This document shows, piece after piece, positions 35,028 through 42,049 of a DNA stretch of 42,049 nucleotides. This DNA is from Streptomyces sp. SM1 (GTDB taxonomy: Bacteria > Actinomycetota > Actinomycetes > Streptomycetales > Streptomycetaceae). Position 1 is the stretch's first letter. Every line of letters begins with the position of its first letter. The position numbers were made by a program, and so were the translations under genes. The notes below the pieces were generated by a model. It did not search any database. It was not told the DNA's origin and saw nothing but the letters and a program-made list of their open reading frames with translations. The DNA is taken from assembly GCF_002910825.1 (NCBI RefSeq), contig NZ_NEUB01000724.1:1-42049 (forward strand). The letters are read 5' to 3'.

Positions 35028-36425
35028 GTGACCAGACTCAGCGTCGAGATGCTGGCAGCGGACGCACCCGAGCCGATCACCTCGGCCGGCCACGCTCAGC
35101 TGGGCATCGCCGTCCTGGCGGGCATCGCCGTCATCGTCCTGCTCATCACGAAGTTCAAACTGCATGCCTTCCTGTCGCTGACCATCGGCTCACTGGCGCT
35201 CGGCGCGTTCGCCGGTGCGCCGCTGGACAAGGTGATCACCAGCTTCAGCGCCGGACTCGGCTCCACCGTCGCCGGCGTGGGCGTGCTGATCGCCCTCGGC
35301 GCGATCCTCGGCAAGATGCTCGCCGACTCCGGCGGCGCCGACCAGATCGTCGACACCATCCTGGAGCGGGCCGGCGGCCGGACGATGCCGTGGGCGATGG
35401 TGCTGATCGCCTCGGTGATCGGCCTGCCGTTGTTCTTCGAGGTCGGCGTGGTGCTGCTGATCCCCGTGGTGCTGATGGTCGCCAAGCGCGGCAACTACTC
35501 CCTGATGCGTATCGGCATTCCGGCGCTCGCCGGTCTGTCCGTGATGCACGGTCTGGTCCCGCCGCACCCCGGCCCGCTGGTGGCGATCGACGCCGTCGAC
35601 GCGAACCTCGGGGTGACGCTGGCGCTGGGCGTGCTGGTCGCCATACCGACGGTGGTCATCGCCGGTCCGCTGTTCTCCAGGTACGCGGCCCGCTGGGTGG
35701 ACGTCCCGGCGCCGGAGGGGATGATCCCGCAGCGTCCCTCCGAGGACCTGGAGAAGCGCCCCGGCTTCGGCGCCACGCTGGCCACGATTCTGCTGCCGGT
35801 CGTGCTGATGCTGGCCAAGGCGCTGGTCGACATCGTCATCGACGATCCCGAGAACTCCGTGCAGCGCGTCTTCGACGTGGTCGGCTCCCCGCTGATCGCG
35901 CTGCTCACGGCCGTCCTGGTCGGCATCTTCACGCTGGGGATGCCCGCCGGGTTCAGCCGGGAGCGCGTCTCCGCCGTGGTCGAGAAGTCGCTCGCGCCGA
36001 TCGCGGGCATCCTGCTGATCGTCGGCGCGGGCGGCGGCTTCAAGCAGACGCTGATCGACACCGGTGTGGGCCGGATGATCCTGGACATCTCCGAGGACTG
36101 GTCGATCCCGGCGCTGCTGCTGGCCTGGCTGATCGCGGTGGCGATCCGGCTGGCGACCGGTTCGGCGACCGTGGCGACCGTCTCGGCGGCCGGGCTGGTG
36201 GCGCCGCTCGCGGCCGACATGTCGACCGCGCACACCGCCCTGCTGGTGCTGGCCATCGGCGCCGGCTCGCTGTTCTTCAGCCATGTCAACGACGCCGGTT
36301 TCTGGCTGGTGAAGGAGTACTTCGGGCTGAACGTCGGGCAGACGATCAAGACCTGGTCGGTGATGGAGACGATCATCTCGGTGGTCGCCGGCGCTCTGGT
36401 GCTGCTGCTGTCACTGGTCATCTAG
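35028..36425 (+). CDS. gntP: Gluconate:H+ symporter (GntP family permease)
   Basis: A 465-residue membrane protein with about 12-14 hydrophobic segments. Family landmarks are GLPLFFEVGVVLLIPVV, MHGLVPPHPGPLVA, GAGGGFKQTLIDTGVG and ATGSATVATVSAAGL. The GTG at 35028 has GAGGA seven bases upstream and gives the normal length; the frame open from 34743 overlaps gntK and is not used. It imports gluconate for GntK and shares an operon with it. A strong bidirectional terminator follows. Confidence 0.95.
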   Translation: MTRLSVEMLAADAPEPITSAGHAQLGIAVLAGIAVIVLLITKFKLHAFLSLTIGSLALGAFAGAPLDKVITSFSAGLGSTVAGVGVLIALGAILGKMLADSGGADQIVDTILERAGGRTMPWAMVLIASVIGLPLFFEVGVVLLIPVVLMVAKRGNYSLMRIGIPALAGLSVMHGLVPPHPGPLVAIDAVDANLGVTLALGVLVAIPTVVIAGPLFSRYAARWVDVPAPEGMIPQRPSEDLEKRPGFGATLATILLPVVLMLAKALVDIVIDDPENSVQRVFDVVGSPLIALLTAVLVGIFTLGMPAGFSRERVSAVVEKSLAPIAGILLIVGAGGGFKQTLIDTGVGRMILDISEDWSIPALLLAWLIAVAIRLATGSATVATVSAAGLVAPLAADMSTAHTALLVLAIGAGSLFFSHVNDAGFWLVKEYFGLNVGQTIKTWSVMETIISVVAGALVLLLSLVI

Positions 36426-36444
36426 CCGGGCCCCCGGGCACCCG

Positions 36445-36488
36445 CGGGCCCGTCCGTTCCTCGTCGTGACGAGGGGCGGGCGGGCCCG
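36445..36488. terminator. Bidirectional terminator between convergent genes
   Basis: A 19-bp stem (36445-36463 with 36470-36488, three G-T wobbles) with loop TCGTGA lies between the convergent stops of the gluconate permease and the cytochrome b561-like gene. There is no U-run, as is common for terminators in high-GC actinobacteria. Confidence 0.8.
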
Positions 36489-36497
36489 TCGGCGTCG

Positions 36498-37121
36498 TCA
36501 GGGTCGCCAGAGTGGATGCTCGCGCTCCGCCCACTCCCGGCGGACGGATCCGGTGCGCATGCCGCGGCGGGCCTCGGGATCCGCCAGGGCCATGCCGATG
36601 TGCCCGGCGAGGACGATGCCGAGGGTCAGCGCCAGCCAGTCGTGGACGAAGGTGACGCTGGTGCGCCACACCAGCGGGGTGAGGTGCGTGAACCACATCA
36701 GCAGACCGGTGCCCAGCATCACCAGTGTGGCGCCCGCGATCCAGGCCGCGTAGAGCTTCTGGCCGGCGTTGAACTTCCCCGCGGGACGGGAGGAGGGGCG
36801 TTTGTCTCGGCGCAGGGCGGCGCGCAGCCAGGTGCGGTCGTGCGGGCCGAAGCGGTTGAGGCGGCCCAGGTCGGCGCGGAAGGCACGGGAGGCGAGACCG
36901 GCGAGGACGGGGACGGGCAGCAGGAGCCCGGACCACTCGTGCACGGTGACGACGAGGCCCCGGCGGCCCACGAGCTGCGCGAGCTGGGGGACGTAGAGGC
37001 AGGCGGCCGTGAACACGCACAGGCCGGTCAGCGCGGCCGTGGTGCGGTGCACCCACCGCTGGGCGCGGCCGAAGCGCCGTACGGCCGTGGCGGCGGGCGG
37101 GGTGTCAGTCCGTGGGCTCAT
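36498..37121 (-). CDS. Cytochrome b561-like membrane subunit
   Basis: A 207-residue protein with four predicted membrane helices and His residues placed for two haems: RWVHRTTA, VTVHEWSGLLL, FVHDWLALTL and LAGHIGMAL. This is the cytochrome b/b6 or b561 membrane anchor found beside molybdopterin oxidoreductases, passing electrons between quinone and the exported enzyme. ATG at 37121 overlaps the upstream oxidoreductase gene by 17 bp; a second ATG at 37160 would overlap more. The gene pair is clearly an operon. Confidence 0.87.
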   Translation of the reverse strand: MSPRTDTPPAATAVRRFGRAQRWVHRTTAALTGLCVFTAACLYVPQLAQLVGRRGLVVTVHEWSGLLLPVPVLAGLASRAFRADLGRLNRFGPHDRTWLRAALRRDKRPSSRPAGKFNAGQKLYAAWIAGATLVMLGTGLLMWFTHLTPLVWRTSVTFVHDWLALTLGIVLAGHIGMALADPEARRGMRTGSVRREWAEREHPLWRP

Positions 37122-37914
37122 CGTCGCGTCCGTTCGAGCGGCCGACCCAGGCGTCGACATCGTAGCCGCGCTCCTCCCAGTAGCCGGGTTCGACGTCCTC
37201 GGTGACGGTGATGCCGGAGAGCCACTTGGCGGACTTGTAGAAGTACATCGGGGCCACGTAGAGGCGGGCGGGGCCGCCGTGGGCGTGGCCGAGGTCCTCG
37301 TCCCGCATGCGCAGGGCGACCAGGACGTCCGCGCGGCGGGCCTGGTCGAGGGTGAGGCTCTCGGAGTAGGCGCCGTCGAAGCAGGTGAAGCGCACCGCCC
37401 CGGCCGTGGGGCGCACTCCGGCGGCGTCCAGGAGCCGGGACAGGCGTACCCCCTCGAAGGCCGTGTCCGGCACCCGCCAGCCGGTGACGCACTGGACGTC
37501 GCGGACCGTGCGGGTCTGCGGCAGGGACCTCAGCTCGGCCAGGGTGTAGCTCGCGGGCCGGTCGACCAGGCCGTCGACGGTGAGGCGGTAGGTCTCGGCG
37601 TTCTTGCGCGGGACGGAGGAGGTCACCGAGTAGTAGCGGAAGCCGCCGCCGTTCGGCAGCAGTCCGGTCAGGCCGGTGGGGTCCTTGTCGGAGGCTCCGG
37701 CGAGGAAGGATTCCAGGCCGCGCTGGAGGGTGGGCGCGGTGACCACGCCGAGGGCGCCGAGGCCGAGGGTGCCGAGCAGGATCCGGCGGCCGACGGGCCT
37801 GCCACGCCCGTCCTCCCCGTCCGGTCCGTCCCGGCCGTTCCGCTCGCCCGGTTCGTTCCGCCTGCTCGGGCCGTTCCGCAGGTCCCGGCCCTGCGGCGGC
37901 TGTTCGGAGTTCAC
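37105..37914 (-). CDS. Exported molybdopterin-dependent oxidoreductase (sulfite oxidase/YedY fold)
   Basis: About 269 residues. The N-terminus is low-complexity and charged, followed by a twin-arginine signal (GRRILLGTLGLGALGVV, RR at 43-44), so it is exported folded with its cofactor. The molybdopterin domain shows RDVQCVTGW with the Mo-ligand Cys142, then GVRLSRLLDAAGV, FDGAYSESL and a PMYFYKSAKWL stretch. YedY-like enzymes reduce S- or N-oxides or repair methionine sulphoxide; the substrate here is unknown. The GTG at 37914 is the nearest plausible start; another GTG at 37983 would add 23 residues. Confidence 0.85.
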   Translation of the reverse strand: MNSEQPPQGRDLRNGPSRRNEPGERNGRDGPDGEDGRGRPVGRRILLGTLGLGALGVVTAPTLQRGLESFLAGASDKDPTGLTGLLPNGGGFRYYSVTSSVPRKNAETYRLTVDGLVDRPASYTLAELRSLPQTRTVRDVQCVTGWRVPDTAFEGVRLSRLLDAAGVRPTAGAVRFTCFDGAYSESLTLDQARRADVLVALRMRDEDLGHAHGGPARLYVAPMYFYKSAKWLSGITVTEDVEPGYWEERGYDVDAWVGRSNGRDDEPTD

Positions 37915-37997
37915 TCCCTCATTCGAGCACCCGCGCCCCGGTCGGGCCAGGGATCGCGGGTGCCCGTCAGACTTCCGTAACACCGGCCCCCGCGGTC

Positions 37998-39539
37998 CTA
38001 CGGGGTGCGCTCGGCCTCCTGGTCGAGCTGGAACGCCTCGTTGCCCAGCCCGATGCGGGCGTGCGTCTCGGGGGCGCGGGCGCGCAGGATCGCGCCCTGG
38101 ACCAGTCCGATGACGAGGGCGAGCCCGATGACACCCGGCAGGATCCAGCTCAGTACGGAATCGGGGCCCGCCCCGACCAGCACGTCGAAGTCCTTGACCG
38201 TGTAACCCGCGATCACCACCAGGGCGGTGCCCGCCAGCGCCGAGGTGACCAGCCGCCAGGCCTGCGCGCCCGCGGCCCCGCGCCGGACGAAGAAGACGAC
38301 GACGGACAGGGAGGCGATGGCCATCAGCACGATCACGCCGAGCGCGCCGATGTTGCCGCCCCAGGTGAACAGGCGCAGGACGGGCGCGGTGGGGTCGCCG
38401 GCCGGCTTGTCGTCGGTGAACGCGAAGACGAGGACCAGCACGGCGGCGATGCCGGTCTGCAGCAGGGAGCCGGTGCCGGGGGCGCCGCTGGTGCCGGTGG
38501 TGCGGCCGAAGGCGGCGGGCAGCAGGCCCTCACGGCCCATGGCGAAGGCGTACCGGGCGACGACGTTGTGGAAGCTGAGCATCGCCGCGAACATGCCGGT
38601 CACGAAGAGGATGTGCAGGACATCGGTGAAGGTGCCGCCGAGCCGCTCCTCGGTGAGGAAGAACAGCAGGCCGGCGCTCTGCTCCTGGGAGGTGCCGATG
38701 ATCCCGGCGGGGCCGGTGGCGACGGTGAGCGCCCAGCTGCTGATGGCGAAGAAGACGGCGACGCCGGTGACCGCGAGGAACATCACGCGCGGCACGACCT
38801 CGTGCGGCTTGCTGGTCTCCTCCGCGTACACGGGGGCCTGTTCGAAGCCGAGGAAGGCCGCGATGCAGAAGCACAGGGCGGTGCCGACACCGGCGCCGGT
38901 GAGTGTGTCGGGGTTGAAGGCGTGCAGCGACAGGCCCTCCTTGCCGGGGTCGGCGATGGCGGCGATGTCGAAGACGACGACCAGCAGTACCTCGATGACC
39001 AGCAGGACGCCGAGGACGCGGGCGTTGACGTCGATCTTCAGCCAGCCCAGCGCGCCGACGGCCAGCACGGCCACGAGCGACGGTATCCACCAGGCGATCT
39101 CGATGTCGGCGTAGGTGGCGAAGAGGCCGGAGACCTCGAAGCCGAAGATGCCGTAGATGCCGATCTGGAGGGCGTTGTAGGCGACGAGCGCGACCATGGC
39201 GGCGCCCGCGCCCGCGGTGCCGCCGAGTCCGCGGGAGATGTAGGCGTAGAAGGCACCCGCGTTGTGGACATGCCGGCTCATCTCGGCGTAGCCGAGGCTG
39301 AAGAGGACCAGCACGGTGCCGAGGACCACGAAGAGCAGCGGCTGGCCGACGATGCCCATCACCGCGAATGTGGTGGGCATGACACCGGCGACCACCATGA
39401 GGGGGGCGGTCGCGGCGAGCACGGAGAGCAGCAGGCCCCCCGTGCCGAGGCGGTCGGCGCGCAGCGCGCGCTCCTGCCCCTTGAACGTACTGATGCCGCC
39501 GGTTGTTGGTCTGCTCTTGCTCGAACTGTCCGTCGTCAT
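37998..39539 (-). CDS. APC superfamily amino acid permease
   Basis: A 513-residue permease with about 12 membrane helices. The first helix carries the APC unwound-segment motif ATAPLMVVAGVMPT, and FLGFEQAPVYAEETSKPHEV is the conserved loop after helix 6. SFHNVVARYAFAMGREGLLP is also typical of the family. The start MTTDSSSKSRP at 39539 is chosen because the region before it is intergenic. Substrate is not predictable; an amino acid or polyamine is likely. The helical-repeat gene ends 70 bp upstream on the same strand. Confidence 0.92.
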   Translation of the reverse strand: MTTDSSSKSRPTTGGISTFKGQERALRADRLGTGGLLLSVLAATAPLMVVAGVMPTTFAVMGIVGQPLLFVVLGTVLVLFSLGYAEMSRHVHNAGAFYAYISRGLGGTAGAGAAMVALVAYNALQIGIYGIFGFEVSGLFATYADIEIAWWIPSLVAVLAVGALGWLKIDVNARVLGVLLVIEVLLVVVFDIAAIADPGKEGLSLHAFNPDTLTGAGVGTALCFCIAAFLGFEQAPVYAEETSKPHEVVPRVMFLAVTGVAVFFAISSWALTVATGPAGIIGTSQEQSAGLLFFLTEERLGGTFTDVLHILFVTGMFAAMLSFHNVVARYAFAMGREGLLPAAFGRTTGTSGAPGTGSLLQTGIAAVLVLVFAFTDDKPAGDPTAPVLRLFTWGGNIGALGVIVLMAIASLSVVVFFVRRGAAGAQAWRLVTSALAGTALVVIAGYTVKDFDVLVGAGPDSVLSWILPGVIGLALVIGLVQGAILRARAPETHARIGLGNEAFQLDQEAERTP

Positions 39540-39609
39540 CTCGAGACCGTCCTTGGGTCGGTGGTGGTTTCGGGCGCGTGCGAGGGCTTGGGAGGGTGGG
39601 AGGGCCGGG

Positions 39610-40560
39610 TCAGACCGTGCCCAGGGCGACGGCACGGGCGGTACGGAAGGCGGCCAGGGGGTCACGGCCGGGGTAGGACCAGGGGGCCGGCGTGGAGTGC
39701 TCGCCGATGCGGTGGAACAGGGCGGCGGCCTCGGCGCCCCGTCCCTCGCAGGCCTTGGCGTGGGCGAGGAAGTTCAGGTCGACCAGCCGGCGCGGATGGT
39801 CCTCGTGCTCCCACTCCAGCCACCAGTCGAAGGCGGCCTTCATCACCTGCCGGGCACGACGGCCGACCCAGTGCCCGGAGGAGACCGGGTCGGCGGGCTG
39901 GTGCCCGGCGGCGGCCAGGGTGCGGTAGCGCTCGGCGTGCGCGATGACCGGCAGGATGGCCAGCGGGGAGTCGGCGGGTGCCTGCTCGGCGGCCCAGTTG
40001 GCGAAGTCGTACACCTCGTGCAGCGGGTCCGGGCCCGCCTCCACGCGACGCTCCGCGAGCCAGGCGACCACGAGGTGGTGGGCGTGGTGATGGTCCGCGT
40101 ACCGGGTGCGGACCTGCTCGAAGATCCGGACCACGTCCCCCTCCGCGCCCAGGGAGCACTCCAGGAGGAGCAGGCCCAGCCAGGGGGTGGGGTCGGCGGG
40201 CCGCAGCTCGGCGGCCTTGTGGCAGGCCTCGCGGGCACGGGCCGGTTTCTCCTTGCCGCGCAGCGCGCGCCGTACCTGGGCGAGGGCGAGCAGCACGGAG
40301 GCGTCGCCGGAGTCGGGCTCGGCGAGCAGCCACTCGCGGGCCCATCCGGCACAGTACGACTCCCTGGCGAGCACCGTGATCCGGTGCCCCCGTCGGTCCC
40401 AGTTGTCCCCCGTCCGGACGAGCAGGGAGCGGGTGTTCTGCCAGCGGCCCTGCGCCAACGCGGCTCGCGTGGAAACGAGTTCGGCGTCGTCGAGAGCCTC
40501 GTCGAAGGCCTGTGCCGCACGTTTGCGGGCACGGCCGAGGGGAGGCGGGGGTGGGGACAC
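39610..40560 (-). CDS. Conserved helical-repeat hypothetical protein
   Basis: A 316-residue cytosolic protein without catalytic motifs. It is alpha-helical with TPR-like pairs (ASVLLALAQVRRALRGKEK, AREACHKAAELRPADPTPWL, LVVAWLAERRVEAGPD) and many Trp/His residues. Similar proteins are found across Streptomyces and are annotated as hypothetical or tetratricopeptide-like. The GTG at 40560 follows a poor ribosome site, so the exact start is uncertain. It is divergent from the NUDIX gene across 243 bp. Confidence 0.78.
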   Translation of the reverse strand: MSPPPPPLGRARKRAAQAFDEALDDAELVSTRAALAQGRWQNTRSLLVRTGDNWDRRGHRITVLARESYCAGWAREWLLAEPDSGDASVLLALAQVRRALRGKEKPARAREACHKAAELRPADPTPWLGLLLLECSLGAEGDVVRIFEQVRTRYADHHHAHHLVVAWLAERRVEAGPDPLHEVYDFANWAAEQAPADSPLAILPVIAHAERYRTLAAAGHQPADPVSSGHWVGRRARQVMKAAFDWWLEWEHEDHPRRLVDLNFLAHAKACEGRGAEAAALFHRIGEHSTPAPWSYPGRDPLAAFRTARAVALGTV

Positions 40561-40803
40561 CGCGGAACTTCCTCACGCGCTCTTCTTGTGGCACGGCCCA
40601 CGGCGGGTGGTCGGTGCGGCAGTGGTCGGCTGCCGATTGCCATGAGCTGATCACAGACAGCAAACCGTCAGCCCACGGATCACGTCAAGTGCGCCCGGAG
40701 TGTTACACGCGTCAACTGTGGTCACGAACAGGCAACTTGTGGTACCGGAGGCATCATGTCATCGCGGGGCGCGGCTTCCGGGCACCGCTGCTTGGATGGC
40801 CGT

Positions 40804-41361
40804 ATGAGTGCTGACGAGATCATCGACATCGTCGACGAGAACGACCGGGTGGTCGGGCGGTCGCCTCGCGGTGAGGCCTACGCGCGGGGTCTGCGCCACC
40901 GGTGCGTCTTCGTCCTGGCCCGGGACGCGCGGGGGCGGGTCTTCGTCCATCGCCGCACGGCGACCAAGCTGGTCTTCCCCTCGCTGTACGACATGTTCGT
41001 CGGCGGGGTCGTCGGCGCGGGCGAGGGGTACGACGAGGCGGCCCTCAGGGAGGCGGAGGAGGAACTCGGCATGAGCGGACTGCCGCGCCCCGCGCAGCTG
41101 TTCACGTTCCTGTACGACGACGGCGCGGGGCGGACCTGGTGGTCGGCGGTGTACGAGGTGCGCTGCGAGCAGCCGGTGCGGCCGCAGGCCGAGGAGGTTG
41201 CCTGGCACGCCTTCCTGCCGGAGGCGGAGGTGGAGCGGCGGCTGGGTGAAAGCGACCGGGCGTGGGTGCCGGACGGGGTGGCGGCGTACGAGCGGCTCAA
41301 GGCGTGGCGGTCGGAGCAGCCGGGACAGCCGGGAGCGGTCCGGGCGGCCGGAGCGGGGTGA
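40804..41361 (+). CDS. NUDIX hydrolase
   Basis: A 185-residue NUDIX enzyme. The box is complete: GVVGAGE, seven residues, then REAEEELGM (GX5EX7REUXEEXGU), supplying the Mg-binding Glu residues. The N-terminal DIVDENDRVVGRSPRGEAY and FVHRRT resemble isopentenyl-diphosphate isomerase-type and YfcD-like NUDIX proteins. The substrate is unknown. ATG at 40804 is preferred; the frame is open to 40756. Confidence 0.92.
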   Translation: MSADEIIDIVDENDRVVGRSPRGEAYARGLRHRCVFVLARDARGRVFVHRRTATKLVFPSLYDMFVGGVVGAGEGYDEAALREAEEELGMSGLPRPAQLFTFLYDDGAGRTWWSAVYEVRCEQPVRPQAEEVAWHAFLPEAEVERRLGESDRAWVPDGVAAYERLKAWRSEQPGQPGAVRAAGAG

Positions 41362-41381
41362 GGGTCGGTAAGGTCTGCGGC

Positions 41382-41774
41382 GTGATCGATTTTGCGCGGA
41401 ACGTCCGGTTGTGGTTCGCGCCGGCGGAGGTGCGGGACGAGGGCACGACGCCCGACTACCGGTTCTCGCTGGCGAACGAGCGGACGTTCCTGGCCTGGCT
41501 GCGCACCGCGCTCGCGCTGATCGGTGGCGGGTTCGCCGTGGATCAGTTCCTGCCGGACCTGCGGTGGGGCTGGCGGGTCGGACTCGCGCTGGCGCTGCTC
41601 ATCGCGGGTGCACTGTGCGCGCTGCGTTCGGTCAACCACTGGGTGCGGTGCGAGCGGGCGATGCGGCGGGGCGAGGACCTGCCGGTGTCGCGGTTCCCGG
41701 CGCTGCTGAGTGCGGTGGTGGCGGTGGTGGCCGGGGCGATGGTCGTGGTGGTGCTCTTCGGGTGGGCGGGGTGA
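41382..41774 (+). CDS. DUF202 (YidH-like) membrane protein
   Basis: A 130-residue protein with the DUF202 signature (FSLANERTFLAWLRTALALI) followed by membrane segments including VGLALALLIAGALCAL and LLSAVVAVVAGAMVVVVLFG. GTG at 41382 has AAGG at suitable spacing. It overlaps the next gene by four bases (GTGA at 41771-41774), which is a second DUF202 protein. Function is unknown for the family. Confidence 0.9.
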   Translation: MIDFARNVRLWFAPAEVRDEGTTPDYRFSLANERTFLAWLRTALALIGGGFAVDQFLPDLRWGWRVGLALALLIAGALCALRSVNHWVRCERAMRRGEDLPVSRFPALLSAVVAVVAGAMVVVVLFGWAG

Positions 41775-42049
41775 GCGGGGGGAACGGCCCGGCCACCCGG
41801 GATCCCGGGCTGCAGCCCGAGCGGACCCGGCTGGCGTGGCGGCGTACGACACTGTCGGGCACGGTGGTGGTCGTACTGGCGGCGCGGGCGGCCGCTTCGG
41901 GAACGGGGTCGGGGGTGGCGGTCGGGGCGGCGGCGGTGTGCTGCGTGAGCTGGGTCGTGTTCCTGGCCGTCGCGCACCGGCGGATTCTTGCGCTGGCCCG
42001 TGGCGGGGTTCCCGGCGCTCTGGCTTCTCGGTACGCGGCCGCGGTGGTG
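41771..42049 (+). CDS. Second DUF202 membrane protein, cut by window end
   Basis: Ninety-three codons are visible, with no stop before the window end. The start reads DPGLQPERTRLAWRRTTLS, the signature of the shorter DUF202 type, then hydrophobic stretches (TVVVVLAARAA and VSWVVFLAVAH). Start GTG at 41771 overlaps the previous stop. Paired DUF202 genes are common in actinobacteria. Confidence 0.85.
   Translation, partial: MSGGNGPATRDPGLQPERTRLAWRRTTLSGTVVVVLAARAAASGTGSGVAVGAAAVCCVSWVVFLAVAHRRILALARGGVPGALASRYAAAVV

Noticed and set aside
1..42049. CRISPR array or rRNA genes
   Set aside because: No regularly spaced direct repeats and no rRNA-like sequence were seen.

Overview
High G+C DNA from a Streptomyces. 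The signs are adjacent chaplin genes, GTG/TTG starts with AGGAG-type ribosome sites, a DUF397/XRE-DUF5753/ATP-binding trio, and roughly 70-80% GC in most coding stretches. From memory, the flanks match the S. coelicolor backbone order chpC-chpH-M20 peptidase ... gntR-gntK-gluconate permease (about SCO1674-SCO1680). Here that order is opened by about 31 kb of accessory DNA between a tRNA-Leu(GAG) gene (2191-2278) and gntR (33587-34288).

Region by region: (1) 1-2327, backbone: start of a long chaplin, chpH, an M20 metallopeptidase, tRNA-Leu and its terminator. (2) 2375-21285, a six-gene minus-strand defence block. In transcription order it has a SNF2-type helicase (DrmD-like), a 1637-residue Eco57I/PglX-type adenine methyltransferase, a 2214-residue DEAD helicase with DUF1998 and a nuclease-like tail, a RelE-like/SF1 helicase fusion, and a Septu-like pair (PtuA-type ATPase and PtuB-type HNH nuclease). 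Most junctions overlap or lie within 8 bp. The first three genes resemble class 1 DISARM, with the DrmA and DrmB functions apparently in one polypeptide. A cytosolic Ser/Thr kinase lies just upstream on the same strand. (3) 22608-24335, a common Streptomyces regulatory trio: DUF397, XRE-DUF5753 and a divergent GHKL ATP-binding protein. (4) 24344-33386, a second minus-strand operon: a fragment of an unknown protein, a PLD-fold protein, a zinc-finger/TPR-like protein, a J-like protein without HPD, a GrpE-like protein and an Hsp70 carrying four zinc ribbons. I do not recognise this set as a named system; it is the best candidate here for something undescribed. A 204-bp MITE with perfect 26-bp ends sits at its upstream edge. 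(5) 33587-36425, gluconate regulator, kinase and permease. (6) 36498-42049, ordinary backbone: cytochrome b561-like protein plus molybdopterin oxidoreductase, APC permease, a helical-repeat protein, a NUDIX hydrolase and two DUF202 membrane proteins, the last cut by the window end.

Possible workings (inference): the methyltransferase would mark self DNA, the helicases and nuclease-like parts would act on unmarked DNA, and the Septu-like pair would add a second nuclease response. The chaperone/PLD operon could be a separate stress or defence module in the same insertion site. Assignments rest on motifs read by eye; no database search was run.
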